Of a stretch of 36,630 nt of DNA, positions 14,252 through 22,680 are shown piece by piece. Both the position numbers and the translations under genes were made by a program. The notes under the pieces were generated by a model. That model was not told where the DNA came from. It saw nothing but the letters and a program-made list of their open reading frames with translations, and ran no database searches. Source of the stretch: Chloroflexota bacterium (lineage in GTDB: Bacteria > Chloroflexota > Anaerolineae > Anaerolineales > Villigracilaceae); NCBI GenBank assembly GCA_016866215.1, contig VGNE01000006.1, positions 1-36,630 of the forward strand, written 5' to 3'. The first letter of the stretch is position 1, and each line of letters starts with the position of its first letter.

Positions 14252-15601
14252 CTAAGGTTGCAATCCTAAATCCTGTAAGGCCTGCACAGCAGGAGCCCAA
14301 TTTACATGGACTTTTAATGCCGCACGGAAATCATCCACTGCATTTTTGGTGTTGCCAATTTGGTAATATGCACGTCCGCGCCAGATCAGGGATTCTTCAA
14401 GCGTGGGGGTCGCGATAGTGTCGTTCAATGTCGTGTTTGCCAGATTAATCACATCCTGATAACGGGCTGAGTAATAGTAGGCAAAGTACGGTCCAGTTTG
14501 ATACCACATCATGCGGAAGGGGCGGTTTCCCAGGTCTGTGTTCAAGTTTGCATACAAACGGAAAGCCTGATCGTATGCCATGGCGGCGTCCACATATTGC
14601 TGCAAAGCTACGTGGCTTGTGCCTTTGTTGAACCATGCAAAGAACAGATCGTTGCCACTTAGAGATTGGGTTTCTTTTTCAGCCAGTTCAAGCGCATGCT
14701 GGGTTGCCCATTTTTCATCTGCCCAGGGACCGAGCAATGCCAATACTTCCGCTTCTCGGTTTGCGGGATAAACGACCATAAAAAGATAATTGAAGGAGCG
14801 CCAGCCATCCAGATAGTTGGTATATTCACTCAAAAGATCCTTGCCTGGTTTGAGATAGGCATCCTGAACAATAAATCCGCCGCGCGCATTATCATAACCG
14901 GTGGTGAAAAGATAATGTCCGAGCCAGTCGATTTTTCCGTTGTAGTCGCGTTCGTAATATCCCTTTTCCGCTATTACGGGAAAACCAGCCGCGATCAAAC
15001 GTTTGACGAGCACTTCTTCGCCGCCATAGCGCATGAGGGCGCGATACTCCGTGTTCTCGTTGACGAAGTCCATGAGTTCATACGGCATGACATTTTTATC
15101 GGGCAAGCCTCGCTCAATAAAATCCTTTTTGAGATCACCTGAGCCCGGCTTAACGACTTTGGCGACATCATCACGATTTCCCTTCCAGCCCCAAAAATTA
15201 AGCGCCATTGTTAAATTGGCAGGACCGCAGTAATTCCAGCGATTGTGCTGGTCAACGTAGATCACTCCCGGCAGGATAACCGAAGCAGGCAGGGGCGTGG
15301 ATGTGATCGTTGACGTCGGACTAGGACCAAGCTTGGGTGTCGAAGTCGCCTGCGGGGTTAATGTCAGCAAGTATTCAGCGCGAGTCGTTGCAATGACGGT
15401 TTCAATGGTTAAGTCCGTTTTTTCGCTGGGTTGAAAGACGGCTTCGGCGGGCGGCTTGAAGAAGTAGACGATCCTTGTGCGCAGGCTTTCCACCCGCCAT
15501 GCGAGGTGTGAGTTAATCGACGGGAGATAATACAGCCCGATGGCAAGCATGAGCGCAAGCGGAATTAACCAGAGTTTATTAACTTTTGTAAATCTTTTCA
15601 T
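14252..15601 (-). CDS. C39-like cysteine peptidase with TPR-like C-terminus, membrane-anchored
   Basis: 449 residues from ATG at 15601; an upstream ATG at 15625 would add eight. A signal-anchor (LWLIPLALMLAIGLYYLPS) is followed by a threonine/proline-rich linker (~60-95). The peptidase_C39_2-like domain has the catalytic Cys in RWNYCGPANLTMALNFWGW and the His in LGHYLFTTGYD, then GGFIVQDAY. The last ~180 residues are helical with TPR-like repeats (FFAWFNKGTSHVALQQYVDAAMAYDQAF and LIWRGRAYYQIGNTKNAVDDFRAAL). C39-like domains of this type are thought to process extracytoplasmic substrates; no bacteriocin or exporter is nearby. Similar proteins are common in Anaerolineae. Confidence 0.85.
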   Translation of the reverse strand: MKRFTKVNKLWLIPLALMLAIGLYYLPSINSHLAWRVESLRTRIVYFFKPPAEAVFQPSEKTDLTIETVIATTRAEYLLTLTPQATSTPKLGPSPTSTITSTPLPASVILPGVIYVDQHNRWNYCGPANLTMALNFWGWKGNRDDVAKVVKPGSGDLKKDFIERGLPDKNVMPYELMDFVNENTEYRALMRYGGEEVLVKRLIAAGFPVIAEKGYYERDYNGKIDWLGHYLFTTGYDNARGGFIVQDAYLKPGKDLLSEYTNYLDGWRSFNYLFMVVYPANREAEVLALLGPWADEKWATQHALELAEKETQSLSGNDLFFAWFNKGTSHVALQQYVDAAMAYDQAFRLYANLNTDLGNRPFRMMWYQTGPYFAYYYSARYQDVINLANTTLNDTIATPTLEESLIWRGRAYYQIGNTKNAVDDFRAALKVHVNWAPAVQALQDLGLQP

Positions 15602-15639
15602 GGGAGGGATTATACATGCTTGCACAGTCCTTGTATAAC

Positions 15640-15676
15640 AAAAAGACCCTTGGGATTTTCAAAATCCCAAGGGTCT
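15640..15676 (-). terminator. Rho-independent terminator of dnaK
   Basis: agacccttgggatttt and aaaatcccaagggtct are exact reverse complements around a single base. On the minus strand it is followed by TTTTTG. It lies 10 bases past the dnaK stop and ends that transcript before the peptidase gene. Confidence 0.9.
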
Positions 15677-15686
15677 ACATCACTTT

Positions 15687-17576
15687 TTATTCTTTCACTT
15701 CACCATCGATCACATCGCCATCCTGCGGCGGAGGTGAGGATGGGCCGCCTTCCGGCTGTGCTTGTTGCTGACCCTGTGCGTATAACTGCTGGCTCAAAGC
15801 ATGGAAGGAGTTTTGCAAGGTCTCAGTGTGTTTCTTGATGTTGGCTACATCTTCACCTTGTGCAGCTTGCTTCAGATCGTTGATCTGAGTTTCTATGGAG
15901 CCGCGTTCTGCAGAAGGAACTTTATCACCAAGTTCGCGCAATGCCTTTTCGGTTTGATACACAAGATTATCGGCAGTGTTTTTCACCTCGATCACTTCCC
16001 GTCGCTGCTTATCCGCGGCTTCGTTCTGACGCGCTTCCTGCACCATGCGTTCGATGTCGTTCTTGTTCAAATTCGTCGAAGCGGTGATCGTGATCTTCTG
16101 TTCCTTGCCTGTGGCCTTATCCTTCGCGGTCACATGCAGGATGCCGTTTGCGTCAATATCAAAGGTTACTTCCACTTGCGGAATTCCGCGCGGTGCCGGT
16201 GGGATTCCATCCAAACGGAATCTGCCAAGACTCATGTTGTCATTCGCCATTGGGCGTTCACCTTGCAAGACGTGAATGTCCACAGCGGTCTGGTTATCTG
16301 CGGCGGTGGAGTAGGTTTCAGTTTTGCGAACAGGAATGGTGGTGTTGCGTTCGATCATCACTGTCATTACACTGCCCATCGTTTCCACGCCGAGTGAAAG
16401 GGGCGTGACATCCAGCAATAATATATCTTTGACGTCGCCGCCGAGCACACCGGCTTGAATGGCCGCGCCAATGGCTACAACCTCATCTGGATTGACGCCT
16501 TTGTTTGGCTCTTTGCCATTCGTCAAACTGCGCACCAGATCCTGGACCATCGGCATCCGCGATGAACCACCGACCAATACCACTTCGTCGAGTTTGTCTG
16601 CAGATAAGTTGGCGTCTTTGAGCGCGGATTCAAACGGCTTGCGACAGCGGGCGAGCAGGTCGCCGGTCATTTGCTCGAATTTGGCGCGCGTGAGTTTCAC
16701 TTGTAAGTGTTTCGGCCCGCTTGCATCGGCTGTGATGTAGGGCAGATTGATCTCAGTTTCCATGACTGTGGAAAGTTCGATCTTGGCTTTTTCTGCGGCT
16801 TCGCGCAAACGCTGTAGCGCTTGTTTGTCAGATCGCAAATCAATTCCCTGATCTCTCTTGAATTCATCCGCGGTCCAGTTGGTGATCTTCTGATCCCAGT
16901 CATCGCCACCGAGGTGGGTATCGCCATTCGTGGATTTGACTTCGATCACGCCTTCGCCGACTTCAAGGACAGACACGTCAAACGTACCGCCCCCTAGGTC
17001 GAAGACTAAAATGGTTTCATTCTTTTTCTTATCGAGGCCATAGGCTAGTGCGGAGGCTGTTGGTTCATTGATGATACGCAAGACTTCCAATCCAGCGATC
17101 TTGCCTGCGTCTTTTGTCGCCTGGCGTTGGCTGTCGTTGAAGTACGCAGGGACGGTGATAACCGCCTGTGTGACTGCCTGCCCCAAATAGGCTTCAGCAT
17201 CGGTTTTGAGCTTGCCCAATACCATCGCGCTGATCTCTTGCGGGGAGTATTCTTTCCCTGTAACAGGGATTTTGACGCGCACGTCATTGGATGGTCCTTC
17301 GATCACTTTAAATGGAACCATGCCGCGCTCGACACTGGTCTCTTCGAAGTGCCGCCCCATAAATCGTTTAATGGAATAAACAGTATTATCTGAATTTATA
17401 ACGCCCTGCCGTTTAGCGGTTTGTCCGACCATGCGTTCACCGTTCTTGTTGAACGCAACAATGGATGGAAGGAGGCGTCCGCCTTCTGCTGTTGTGATGA
17501 CGGTGGGTGTGCCGCCTTCCATAACAGCGACAACACTGTTAGTGGTGCCGAGATCAATGCCAATAATTTTTCCCAT
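15687..17576 (-). CDS. dnaK: Chaperone protein DnaK (Hsp70)
   Basis: 629 residues, complete. The N-terminal ATPase domain begins [21 protein letters not shown] and contains [36 protein letters not shown] and [11 protein letters not shown]. The substrate domain starts at about [20 protein letters not shown]. The lid is followed by a Gln/Pro-rich tail ending [11 protein letters not shown]. DnaK folds and refolds proteins with DnaJ and GrpE, but neither partner gene is adjacent here. I see no CIRCE operator (TTAGCACTC inverted repeat) in the 119 bases upstream, so HrcA control is not supported. The start is ATG at 17576 with an aaggagtact SD. It is monocistronic, with a strong terminator. Confidence 0.97.
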   Translation of the reverse strand: MGKIIGIDLGTTNSVVAVMEGGTPTVITTAEGGRLLPSIVAFNKNGERMVGQTAKRQGVINSDNTVYSIKRFMGRHFEETSVERGMVPFKVIEGPSNDVRVKIPVTGKEYSPQEISAMVLGKLKTDAEAYLGQAVTQAVITVPAYFNDSQRQATKDAGKIAGLEVLRIINEPTASALAYGLDKKKNETILVFDLGGGTFDVSVLEVGEGVIEVKSTNGDTHLGGDDWDQKITNWTADEFKRDQGIDLRSDKQALQRLREAAEKAKIELSTVMETEINLPYITADASGPKHLQVKLTRAKFEQMTGDLLARCRKPFESALKDANLSADKLDEVVLVGGSSRMPMVQDLVRSLTNGKEPNKGVNPDEVVAIGAAIQAGVLGGDVKDILLLDVTPLSLGVETMGSVMTVMIERNTTIPVRKTETYSTAADNQTAVDIHVLQGERPMANDNMSLGRFRLDGIPPAPRGIPQVEVTFDIDANGILHVTAKDKATGKEQKITITASTNLNKNDIERMVQEARQNEAADKQRREVIEVKNTADNLVYQTEKALRELGDKVPSAERGSIETQINDLKQAAQGEDVANIKKHTETLQNSFHALSQQLYAQGQQQAQPEGGPSSPPPQDGDVIDGEVKE

Positions 17577-17695
17577 TTTAGTACTCCTTGCTGATGATTT
17601 TCAATAGGCGAATCTTAAGCGACTTGTGCAAGAATCCTGTTAACGGAACGTAGGTTTTTAATCAAAAAACTGGCCTGGTTGAGGAGAGGCTCATA

Positions 17696-18427
17696 TTATG
17701 GTTCTTCAACCTTAATCCATTCAAAGAATGCCTTCATCGGGGTTTCGCTGAAAGAGGCCGCGGCGATGCCGATATTGCCCTCCGTGAGTTCAAAGCGTTC
17801 AACATCCAATTTTTTCAGAGGCATCCCATTTACATATAAAATCAGGTTGTTATCCTGGCAGGAGAATCCAAATTCATGATCCAACTTCCCTGCTTCGAGT
17901 TGACCCGTTGGGTTGGTGTCAATCGGTTTGTATTGTGCAACCCCCGGTGCAAGCCATTGCCCAATTAGGACACTGTATGTTCCATCACTGGCAATATTGA
18001 ATTCAAACCATCCTTTTGATCCGTCATAACGGCAGACCAGGCCAATTGAACCTGTGGGCGATGCAGACGATTTGGCGGTGATAAGTATATTTGAATAGGT
18101 GTGCGCGTTATGGATTCCGAGAATCCAGGTGTCAGATGTTGGCATGTCAATGCGGAGAATGCCGTTTTCAAAGGAAGTCAGTGGGGTATCCATTCCACCG
18201 GTTTGGAAGAATTCCCAGAATGATGAGGGTGTGTCGAATTCTTCTGTGAAGTAGAGCGGAGGAGGAGATGCTGTGGGGGTCGCGGAGCCTACCAGTGTCG
18301 CAGTGGCAGGCGCAGGCGGAGTCAGAGTCACCGCTCTGGGTGCGGATTCTACTGGAAGTGTGGCGCTTTGGCAGGCAACTGTGAGGGTGAGACATCCAAT
18401 TAAAATAAGTTTATTCATGTTTTCCAT
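17696..18427 (-). CDS. Lipoprotein with concanavalin-like domain
   Basis: 243 residues. The signal peptide and lipobox (LTLTVACQ) show a lipid-modified, exported protein. A Thr/Pro/Ala-rich linker (APATATLVGSATPTASPPP) leads to a beta-rich domain with YFTEEFDTPSSFWEF, GSIGLVCRYDGSKGWFEFNI, YVNGMPLKKLDVERF, NIGIAAASF and a terminal FFEWIKVEEP. This pattern is that of a LamG/DUF1080-like jelly-roll domain, which often binds carbohydrate; the ligand is unknown. Start could be 18427 or the ATG at 18418; neither has a strong SD. It stands alone between ssrA and dnaK. Confidence 0.8.
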   Translation of the reverse strand: MENMNKLILIGCLTLTVACQSATLPVESAPRAVTLTPPAPATATLVGSATPTASPPPLYFTEEFDTPSSFWEFFQTGGMDTPLTSFENGILRIDMPTSDTWILGIHNAHTYSNILITAKSSASPTGSIGLVCRYDGSKGWFEFNIASDGTYSVLIGQWLAPGVAQYKPIDTNPTGQLEAGKLDHEFGFSCQDNNLILYVNGMPLKKLDVERFELTEGNIGIAAASFSETPMKAFFEWIKVEEP

Positions 18428-18434
18428 TTAATGA

Positions 18435-18467
18435 ACTTAGACCAGCAGTACAGTTGCTGGTCTAAGT
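18435..18467 (-). terminator. Hairpin after tmRNA
   Basis: acttagaccagca and tgctggtctaagt are exact reverse complements around a 7-base loop, five bases past the tmRNA 3' end. The T-run after it on the minus strand is weak (AAGTTCATT). It probably terminates ssrA. Confidence 0.75.
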
Positions 18468-18471
18468 CTTG

Positions 18472-18848
18472 TGGAGATGGCGGGAATTGAACCCGCGTCC
18501 GAAAGATTCGACCCTCGGAACTCTACGAGCGTAGCCTGCCGAATTTAGTCACTGTAGGGATCTCGGCGGGCAGGTAACCCTACAGCCATCTGCTTGTCTT
18601 TCGCTCAATTAGCAGAATCAGGAGCGGCACTCAACCTTTGTTTCGCCCGATCCGTCACCCGGTGGAGGACGGTGCCGGCGGACGTGACATCCGAGGATGT
18701 CAACCGTTACGATCTCGCCTAGGCGGCGAGGGGCATAGCGGCGTATGAAGTGCGATTGGCACTTAAAGTTTGCGCTGAGTTTACGAGTTCGGCGCGCGCT
18801 CGGCTCGCATTCCGGAACCAGCTTCTCCCGTCGAAGCCTGTCATCCCC
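18472..18848 (-). ncRNA. ssrA: Transfer-messenger RNA (tmRNA)
   Basis: tmRNA rescues stalled ribosomes. The 5' end reads GGGGATGACAGGCTTCGACG, the conserved start, and pairs with the 3' end CATCTCC A, forming the tRNA-like acceptor. The 3' T-arm reads GACGCGGGTTCAATTCCCGC. The 3' CCA is not encoded. Inferred tag reading frame at 18719-18760: TTAAGTGCC-AAT matches the standard resume site, giving tag ANRTSYAAMPLAA and stop TAG. The 3' half is single-piece, not permuted. About 377 bases long, a usual size. A TATAAT at 18916-18921 lies ~70 bases upstream and might be the -10 box of a precursor, though no convincing -35 is seen. Confidence 0.95.
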
Positions 18849-18930
18849 ATAAATAAAGATTTTTCCCAAAAATCGGGGTTATTCTCGCCTTGGGGAAGAT
18901 TCCTGATGCGTTATTATTATAGCATTGATT

Positions 18931-18958
18931 AACTGAGGAATAAGAACTGAGGAATAAG
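18931..18958. repeat. 14-bp tandem duplication upstream of ssrA
   Basis: aactgaggaataag occurs twice in tandem, about 85-110 bases upstream of the tmRNA 5' end. It partly overlaps any -35 region for the candidate -10 box at 18916-18921. Confidence 0.7.
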
Positions 18959-19050
18959 AGGTTTTTTTGACTACTGTTTTTATGACTATGAGTAGATAGC
19001 AGGACATTATGTCATATGTCATTCCCCTGACAATTGGTCCTGCTGTGCAA

Positions 19051-19221
19051 TTACCCCATCATGATCTTTGGACGATATTGCAAGGCTTCCGCAAGATGCG
19101 TGGACTGGATCTCCTCACTCTCCGCAAGATCCGCAATCGTACGCGCAAGTTTCAGGATACGATGGTAGGCGCGCGCGGACAACTGCAACTGACTCATCGC
19201 CGCGCGCACGAGACTTTCGCT
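19051..19221 (-). pseudogene. comM: comM (Mg-chelatase-like ATPase) 3' remnant
   Basis: Residues [38 protein letters not shown] and the tail AEALQYRPK match the C-terminal domain of ComM/YifB AAA+ proteins (about 50 of ~500 residues). The rest of the gene is missing: the frame continues upstream into an IS30 transposase N-terminus. ComM acts as a branch-migration helicase in natural transformation, but this fragment cannot work. The motif [18 protein letters not shown] is highly diagnostic. Confidence 0.85.
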
Positions 19222-19495
19222 GGCTTTTTCATCCGCCTGCTTCGGACGATAACCGCGCTCGCCTGCATTTCTGCAAAGTTCACGACTGATTGTCGATTTA
19301 TGCACTTCAAGTTCTTTGGCTATTTCCGTCAGATTGTGTCCCATTCTCTTCAAGGCAGAAATCTGGTATCTTTTTCCCGAGGTAAGCTGTTTGTAGGTTC
19401 TCATAGCGCTCCTTTGACTTGGCGGTCTAAAGAGCGCTATCCTACCTCAGCTTATCTCTTTTGACTGCTTTCAAAGTTGCACTTGATAGTTGAAT
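19222..19495 (-). mobile_element. IS30-family insertion sequence remnant
   Basis: It contains the transposase N-terminus (residues 1-61 of the frame starting at 19404): [40 protein letters not shown], an HTH_38-type DNA-binding domain with the IS30-typical [11 protein letters not shown]. The catalytic DDE domain is absent. Upstream, minus-strand sequence ATTCAACTATCAAGTGCAAC near 19480-19495 resembles an IS30 terminal repeat. Its other side is fused to the comM tail, so the right part of the element and most of comM have been deleted together. Confidence 0.8.
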
Positions 19496-19513
19496 CCAAG
19501 ATCTTTAATAACC

Positions 19514-19551
19514 AGACTTCGGATGTCTTATTAAAGAAAGCTCCGAAGTCT
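19514..19551. terminator. Inverted repeat between IS30 remnant and NTF2-like pseudogene
   Basis: agacttcgga and tccgaagtct are exact 10-bp arms with an 18-base loop. It could terminate the decayed NTF2-like gene on the minus strand. The T-rich tract after it is on the plus side (TTTG), so direction is unclear. Confidence 0.5.
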
Positions 19552-19572
19552 TTGTAATCCCCATTAATCATC

Positions 19573-19892
19573 CTATTTCACAGAAGAATCGATTATGAAT
19601 TCCTTCGGCGGGTCAAACCTGTCCGTGCGGATGTTCGCCTTGATCTTTCCATTCACAATCACTGCTGTGTATCGTTCACCTGCGAGACCGCCTGTGTCAG
19701 TAATAACATACAGACAGTCGTAAGTAACCTCCCTGCCGCCACGAAGTAATTTCCGCAATCAATGGTAAATTCGCCGACCATCGCCTCGAATAGACTACGA
19801 AGTTCTGCTTCGCCATAGTATGTCCCCCTGCCATTGATATCAATCGCGTCATCAGTTTACAAGGCGAGAAGCGCATCCGCAAACTTAGTCAT
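19573..19892 (-). pseudogene. Decayed NTF2/SnoaL-like gene
   Basis: Translating the minus strand from ATG at 19892 gives MTKFADALLAL, an in-frame TAA, then TDDAIDINGRGTYYGEAELRSLFEAMVG..., a one-base frameshift near GNYFV, then GREVTYDCLYVITDTGG...AGERYTAVIVNGKI and a tail. This arrangement (helix, then cone-shaped beta sheet ending with VNGKI) is typical of SnoaL/NTF2-like proteins. One nonsense codon and one frameshift make it a pseudogene; the two halves are otherwise well preserved. The exact function cannot be told. Confidence 0.65.
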
Positions 19893-20004
19893 TCGCAAGA
19901 GTTGCGGGTGCGCATGAAAAATCAATCATCATATATTGGGCGGCTATGGATTAATCAAGATGTTATAAAAGAGATCGAACCTCATATCTGCCAAAGGATG
20001 TTTG

Positions 20005-20178
20005 TCATACGCCATTTGGCGTATGCGTTGTTAAGCTATCCTGCGCTGACAGTTGGTCCGCGCGCGCCTGCCATTGCAGACCTTCCTTCGGCATACAGTA
20101 AATGCAGCGCAGATTGAAGCGATCGGTGAGCGAGATGCGGAGGTAGGTGATGGCACGGCCAAACGGATCAATGAACAT
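20005..20178 (-). pseudogene. moaA: Truncated moaA (N-terminal ~48 codons)
   Basis: It begins [20 protein letters not shown], the conserved MoaA start, followed by [13 protein letters not shown]. MoaA makes cyclic pyranopterin monophosphate, the first molybdopterin intermediate, and normally has a CxxxCxxC iron-sulphur motif here. The first cysteine is Phe (F-N-L-R-C-I-Y-C), so even the surviving motif is defective. Homology ends at about 'QLSAQD' and the frame stops 10 codons later, beside a perfect 8-bp palindrome (20006-20025, catacgcc/ggcgtatg). It overlaps yqeB by 11 bases, showing it was the last gene of the Moco operon. Confidence 0.85.
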
Positions 20179-20971
20179 GATTTGCTTCCCAGGTTTGAAT
20201 TGCAGTGACGACGCCCTCGGCAATGCGTGCGGGGCGTTCGCCAATGCCAAAGACCTGTGCATTGTGTATGCGCGGATCAACTTCGATGACTTTGGTTTTT
20301 TGAGTAATCGGTACGCCGTCGCGAGTCAGTCCGCGCAAGATACCAGTGATCGGCGCGAAAAGCGGGGTTGAATCAACGCGCGCAACTTCTTGCCCGCTTT
20401 CAACCATATCGCCTATTTGAAGCGAAGTGTGAAATATGCCAGCGATGGGAGCATACACGTATCGGTCACGCGCGTGTCCGTCAATTTCACGCGGTTCACC
20501 TTGTAATGGATTCGTCGCGCCGTGTTCGATGATTTTCCCAAGCGATTCACCCCAGTTCGTTTCGATGGCAAGGTCAGTGGTTTCACCCGCGATGAAGTTG
20601 GGGCCAAGACCGATGGTCAGTTCTGCAAGCCCTCGCTGAACTTCGGGTTGCAGATGTTTCCGCATACGGGCATCCACGAGAATAGCGGGATGAAGTATTT
20701 TCAGAAGTTCATAGAAATCCTTTACTACAATGGGAATAACTTGATGCGATACCAGCATGCCCCGTAAAAGGTATAATCTTTTTATGAATTGCGCCTCAAT
20801 GCCATCCAGCTTGGCGCGGCCGTCGAAGACGGCGTCAGTGAAGGACATCCTGCGGCGCGTGGTCGCAGGCTCGGGCGAATCATGGATGACCACTTCATAA
20901 CCGGATTGAAATACGCGGTACGCAACTGCGGAACCGATATCACCACTGCCGCGCACGAGGACCCTGAGCAA
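20168..20971 (-). CDS. yqeB: YqeB/EF2563-type molybdenum hydroxylase system protein
   Basis: A protein of the selenium-dependent molybdenum hydroxylase accessory set, thought to act in Mo-enzyme maturation. It starts [21 protein letters not shown], with a Rossmann-like glycine motif ([11 protein letters not shown]) and the family segments [42 protein letters not shown] and [16 protein letters not shown]. The ORF extends to 21028, but I place the start at TTG 20971 because the upstream part overlaps the TSUP gene and TTG has a GGAG six bases ahead, two bases after the TSUP stop. 268 residues. It overlaps the moaA remnant. Confidence 0.85.
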   Translation of the reverse strand: MLRVLVRGSGDIGSAVAYRVFQSGYEVVIHDSPEPATTRRRMSFTDAVFDGRAKLDGIEAQFIKRLYLLRGMLVSHQVIPIVVKDFYELLKILHPAILVDARMRKHLQPEVQRGLAELTIGLGPNFIAGETTDLAIETNWGESLGKIIEHGATNPLQGEPREIDGHARDRYVYAPIAGIFHTSLQIGDMVESGQEVARVDSTPLFAPITGILRGLTRDGVPITQKTKVIEVDPRIHNAQVFGIGERPARIAEGVVTAIQTWEANHVH

Positions 20972-20972
20972 G

Positions 20973-21713
20973 TTATCTCCAAAAAGCGAGCCAGAAATTC
21001 GAGACCGCAAAAGACATAACCATGCCAAGCGCGCGGCGCAGGTTTAAGTTGCTGAACCGCTGTGCACCAAACCAACTGCCTGCCAGCGCGCCGAATAAGC
21101 CAAACGGTAAAAGAGATAAACTAAATGTATCAAGGATAAGCGTGTCGCAAGCGAGACGTCCAAGCAACCCACTGGTAGAGTTCAAGACGATAAATGCCGC
21201 GCTGACTGTGGCCGCTTGTTTGGAATTTCCCCATCGGGCATAAAGGATAATGGGCGAGAGGAAAATTCCGCCGCCAATGCCGACCATGCCGGAGAGCAGG
21301 CCAATTCCAAAACCGATGATGAGAGCGGGCCAGAATGGTACAGCATGAACAGCCTTAATGTCATCCTTCTTTTTGCTGAAGAACAAGAGACGAATGGCGA
21401 CAAAGGTCAAGACACCGTAAAGAAGGATGTAATAGGTCTGGTCAGTGAGCTTGTAGGACCCTCCCCAGAATGCCGCTGGCACGGAAGTGATCAGAAACGG
21501 CCACAGCAGGCGCGGGTTGAGATGTCCTGCGCGATAATATGAAAGAAAGGAAATGCCAGCCACCAGAATGTTCAGAGCCAGGGCGGTGGAGGCCATGACC
21601 TGCGGCTCAATGCCGAACAGACTCATGACTGCGAGGTATCCCGTCGCGCCGCCGAAGCCTACACTGGCGTAAATGAAAGCGATGAGAGGGACAAATACGA
21701 ATAGAAGTGACAT
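20973..21713 (-). CDS. TSUP (TauE/SafE) family membrane transporter
   Basis: 246 residues with about seven to eight membrane segments. It begins with LLFVFVPLIAFIYASVGFGG, and the central GFGIGLLSGMVGIGGGIFLSPII stretch is the diagnostic TauE/SafE repeat. These proteins export or import sulphur-containing anions such as sulphite and sulphonates. It lies in the Mo-cofactor operon between MoaD and YqeB (2 bases to YqeB, 10 to MoaD), so a role in sulphur or oxyanion handling for the molybdoenzyme is possible but not shown. Confidence 0.9.
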   Translation of the reverse strand: MSLLFVFVPLIAFIYASVGFGGATGYLAVMSLFGIEPQVMASTALALNILVAGISFLSYYRAGHLNPRLLWPFLITSVPAAFWGGSYKLTDQTYYILLYGVLTFVAIRLLFFSKKKDDIKAVHAVPFWPALIIGFGIGLLSGMVGIGGGIFLSPIILYARWGNSKQAATVSAAFIVLNSTSGLLGRLACDTLILDTFSLSLLPFGLFGALAGSWFGAQRFSNLNLRRALGMVMSFAVSNFWLAFWR

Positions 21714-21722
21714 GGACTTGAA

Positions 21723-21971
21723 TTATCCTCCACTGACAGGCGGGAAAAGGGCGATCTTGTCGCTGGCATTTATCGCCTGATCGGGAAATGCAAATTCGCT
21801 ATTCACCGCAACCAGAACTGATTTCATGGACGATTCCAGGGAAGGTATTTGAACGATGATCTCTGTCAGTAAATCCTTCACGGTGGGATGTTCTTTCTGA
21901 AGTTCGAGCGCAAAGTGACTGGTCTGCGCTTTTTCTTTAAGGGTGGCAAAAAGTTTGACATCCAATTTCAT
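21723..21971 (-). CDS. moaD: MoaD/ThiS family sulphur carrier
   Basis: 82 residues from ATG at 21971. The C-terminal Gly-Gly (PPVSGG), preceded by DKIALFPP, is the hallmark of MoaD, which carries sulphur as a C-terminal thiocarboxylate for molybdopterin synthesis. The N-terminal part (MKLDVKLFATLKEKAQTSHF) is the usual ubiquitin-like start. A longer frame to 22109 overlaps FmdE and is rejected. ATGA overlap with the FmdE stop (21968-21971) means the two are translationally coupled. Confidence 0.9.
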   Translation of the reverse strand: MKLDVKLFATLKEKAQTSHFALELQKEHPTVKDLLTEIIVQIPSLESSMKSVLVAVNSEFAFPDQAINASDKIALFPPVSGG

Positions 21972-22585
21972 GACGCAGCTTCCTGCTCGACAGCGTAGGA
22001 TAAGATAACATTTTGCCCTGCCTGATAATAGCCGCCGTGCGCGCAGACGTGGCAGAGGCTTAATCCATTTTGATGGATCTCGCGTTCGTTCATGATCTCT
22101 TCGCCGCATACGTCGCAGTCCACGCGCAGGTTGGGCCGTGAGACGATCTGTTCGATGGGGGTGTTCAAGATGACATCCTGTACGGTCAACAACTCGTCAT
22201 CAGGCATGATCTGATAAGCCTGCATTTGCGCGAAGTAATGACGCGGCTCATTGGGAGCATAGGCGTATGCACGCTGGCGAATACCCAGCACAGGCGCGAC
22301 GCGCACGGCGCGGCTTGTTTTTACATCCACAAACACCGCAGCGGCTTTGCCATAATCCTCCACCCGCAAGGTGCGATGACCGACGGTGCAACCCGTTGCG
22401 GCGGAGAGACCATCGGCAAAACAACCGTCCGTCTCGGTGATAGTGATGAGGCGCTTGTCGCCACGATTCGGCTTGAGATGCAATGAACAGATTCCCCTGA
22501 GTCCGATGCGGATCCCAAGTATCTGTCTCGGGCAGAGGTGCGAGTGGCCGCGGGATGAGATGTCGAAAAGAGGTTGGAGATTCAT
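21968..22585 (-). CDS. FmdE family protein
   Basis: 205 residues. FmdE domain proteins are found with molybdenum formylmethanofuran dehydrogenase and other Mo-enzyme genes; the role is unclear but linked to molybdenum enzymes. Visible are the domain start (SRGHSHLCPRQILGIRIGL), ETDGCFADGLSAATGCTVGHRTLRVEDYGKAA, and a C-terminal zinc-ribbon-like CDVCGEEI...GLSLCHVCAHGGYYQ. Start ATG at 22585 has AGGAGAACCACCC upstream. It is the first gene after the Moco-riboswitch-like leader and its terminator, so it should be controlled by cofactor level. Confidence 0.9.
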   Translation of the reverse strand: MNLQPLFDISSRGHSHLCPRQILGIRIGLRGICSLHLKPNRGDKRLITITETDGCFADGLSAATGCTVGHRTLRVEDYGKAAAVFVDVKTSRAVRVAPVLGIRQRAYAYAPNEPRHYFAQMQAYQIMPDDELLTVQDVILNTPIEQIVSRPNLRVDCDVCGEEIMNEREIHQNGLSLCHVCAHGGYYQAGQNVILSYAVEQEAAS

Positions 22586-22624
22586 GGGTGGTTCTCCTGT
22601 TATTTGTAATCAGTGAACAGTGAG

Positions 22625-22662
22625 TGAAAAAACAAAAAGGCTGTCTTGAAAAGAGACAGCCT
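22625..22662 (-). terminator. Terminator/attenuator before FmdE
   Basis: aggctgtct and agacagcct are exact arms with a seven-base loop, followed on the minus strand by TTTTGTTTTTT. It lies about 40 bases upstream of fmdE and just after the riboswitch-like aptamer, so it is an intrinsic attenuator. An alternative pairing, GGAGAC (22682-22687) with GTCTC (22653-22657), would disrupt it. Confidence 0.9.
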
Positions 22663-22680
22663 CGCGAAAGGCTTGAGCCT

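Noticed and set aside
17577-17695. Possible heat-shock operator (CIRCE) upstream of dnaK
   Set aside because: No TTAGCACTC-N9-GAGTGCTAA inverted repeat is present.
18618-18869. 83-aa frame on the minus strand starting MGKIFIYGDDRLRRE
   Set aside because: It lies within the tmRNA; the sequence is explained by tmRNA structure and tag.
20006-20045. Integron attC-like signal: GCTTAAC next to a palindrome beside an NTF2-like cassette-type gene
   Set aside because: Only one core-site motif was found; no matching GTTRRRY partner at the expected distance and no integrase in the window.
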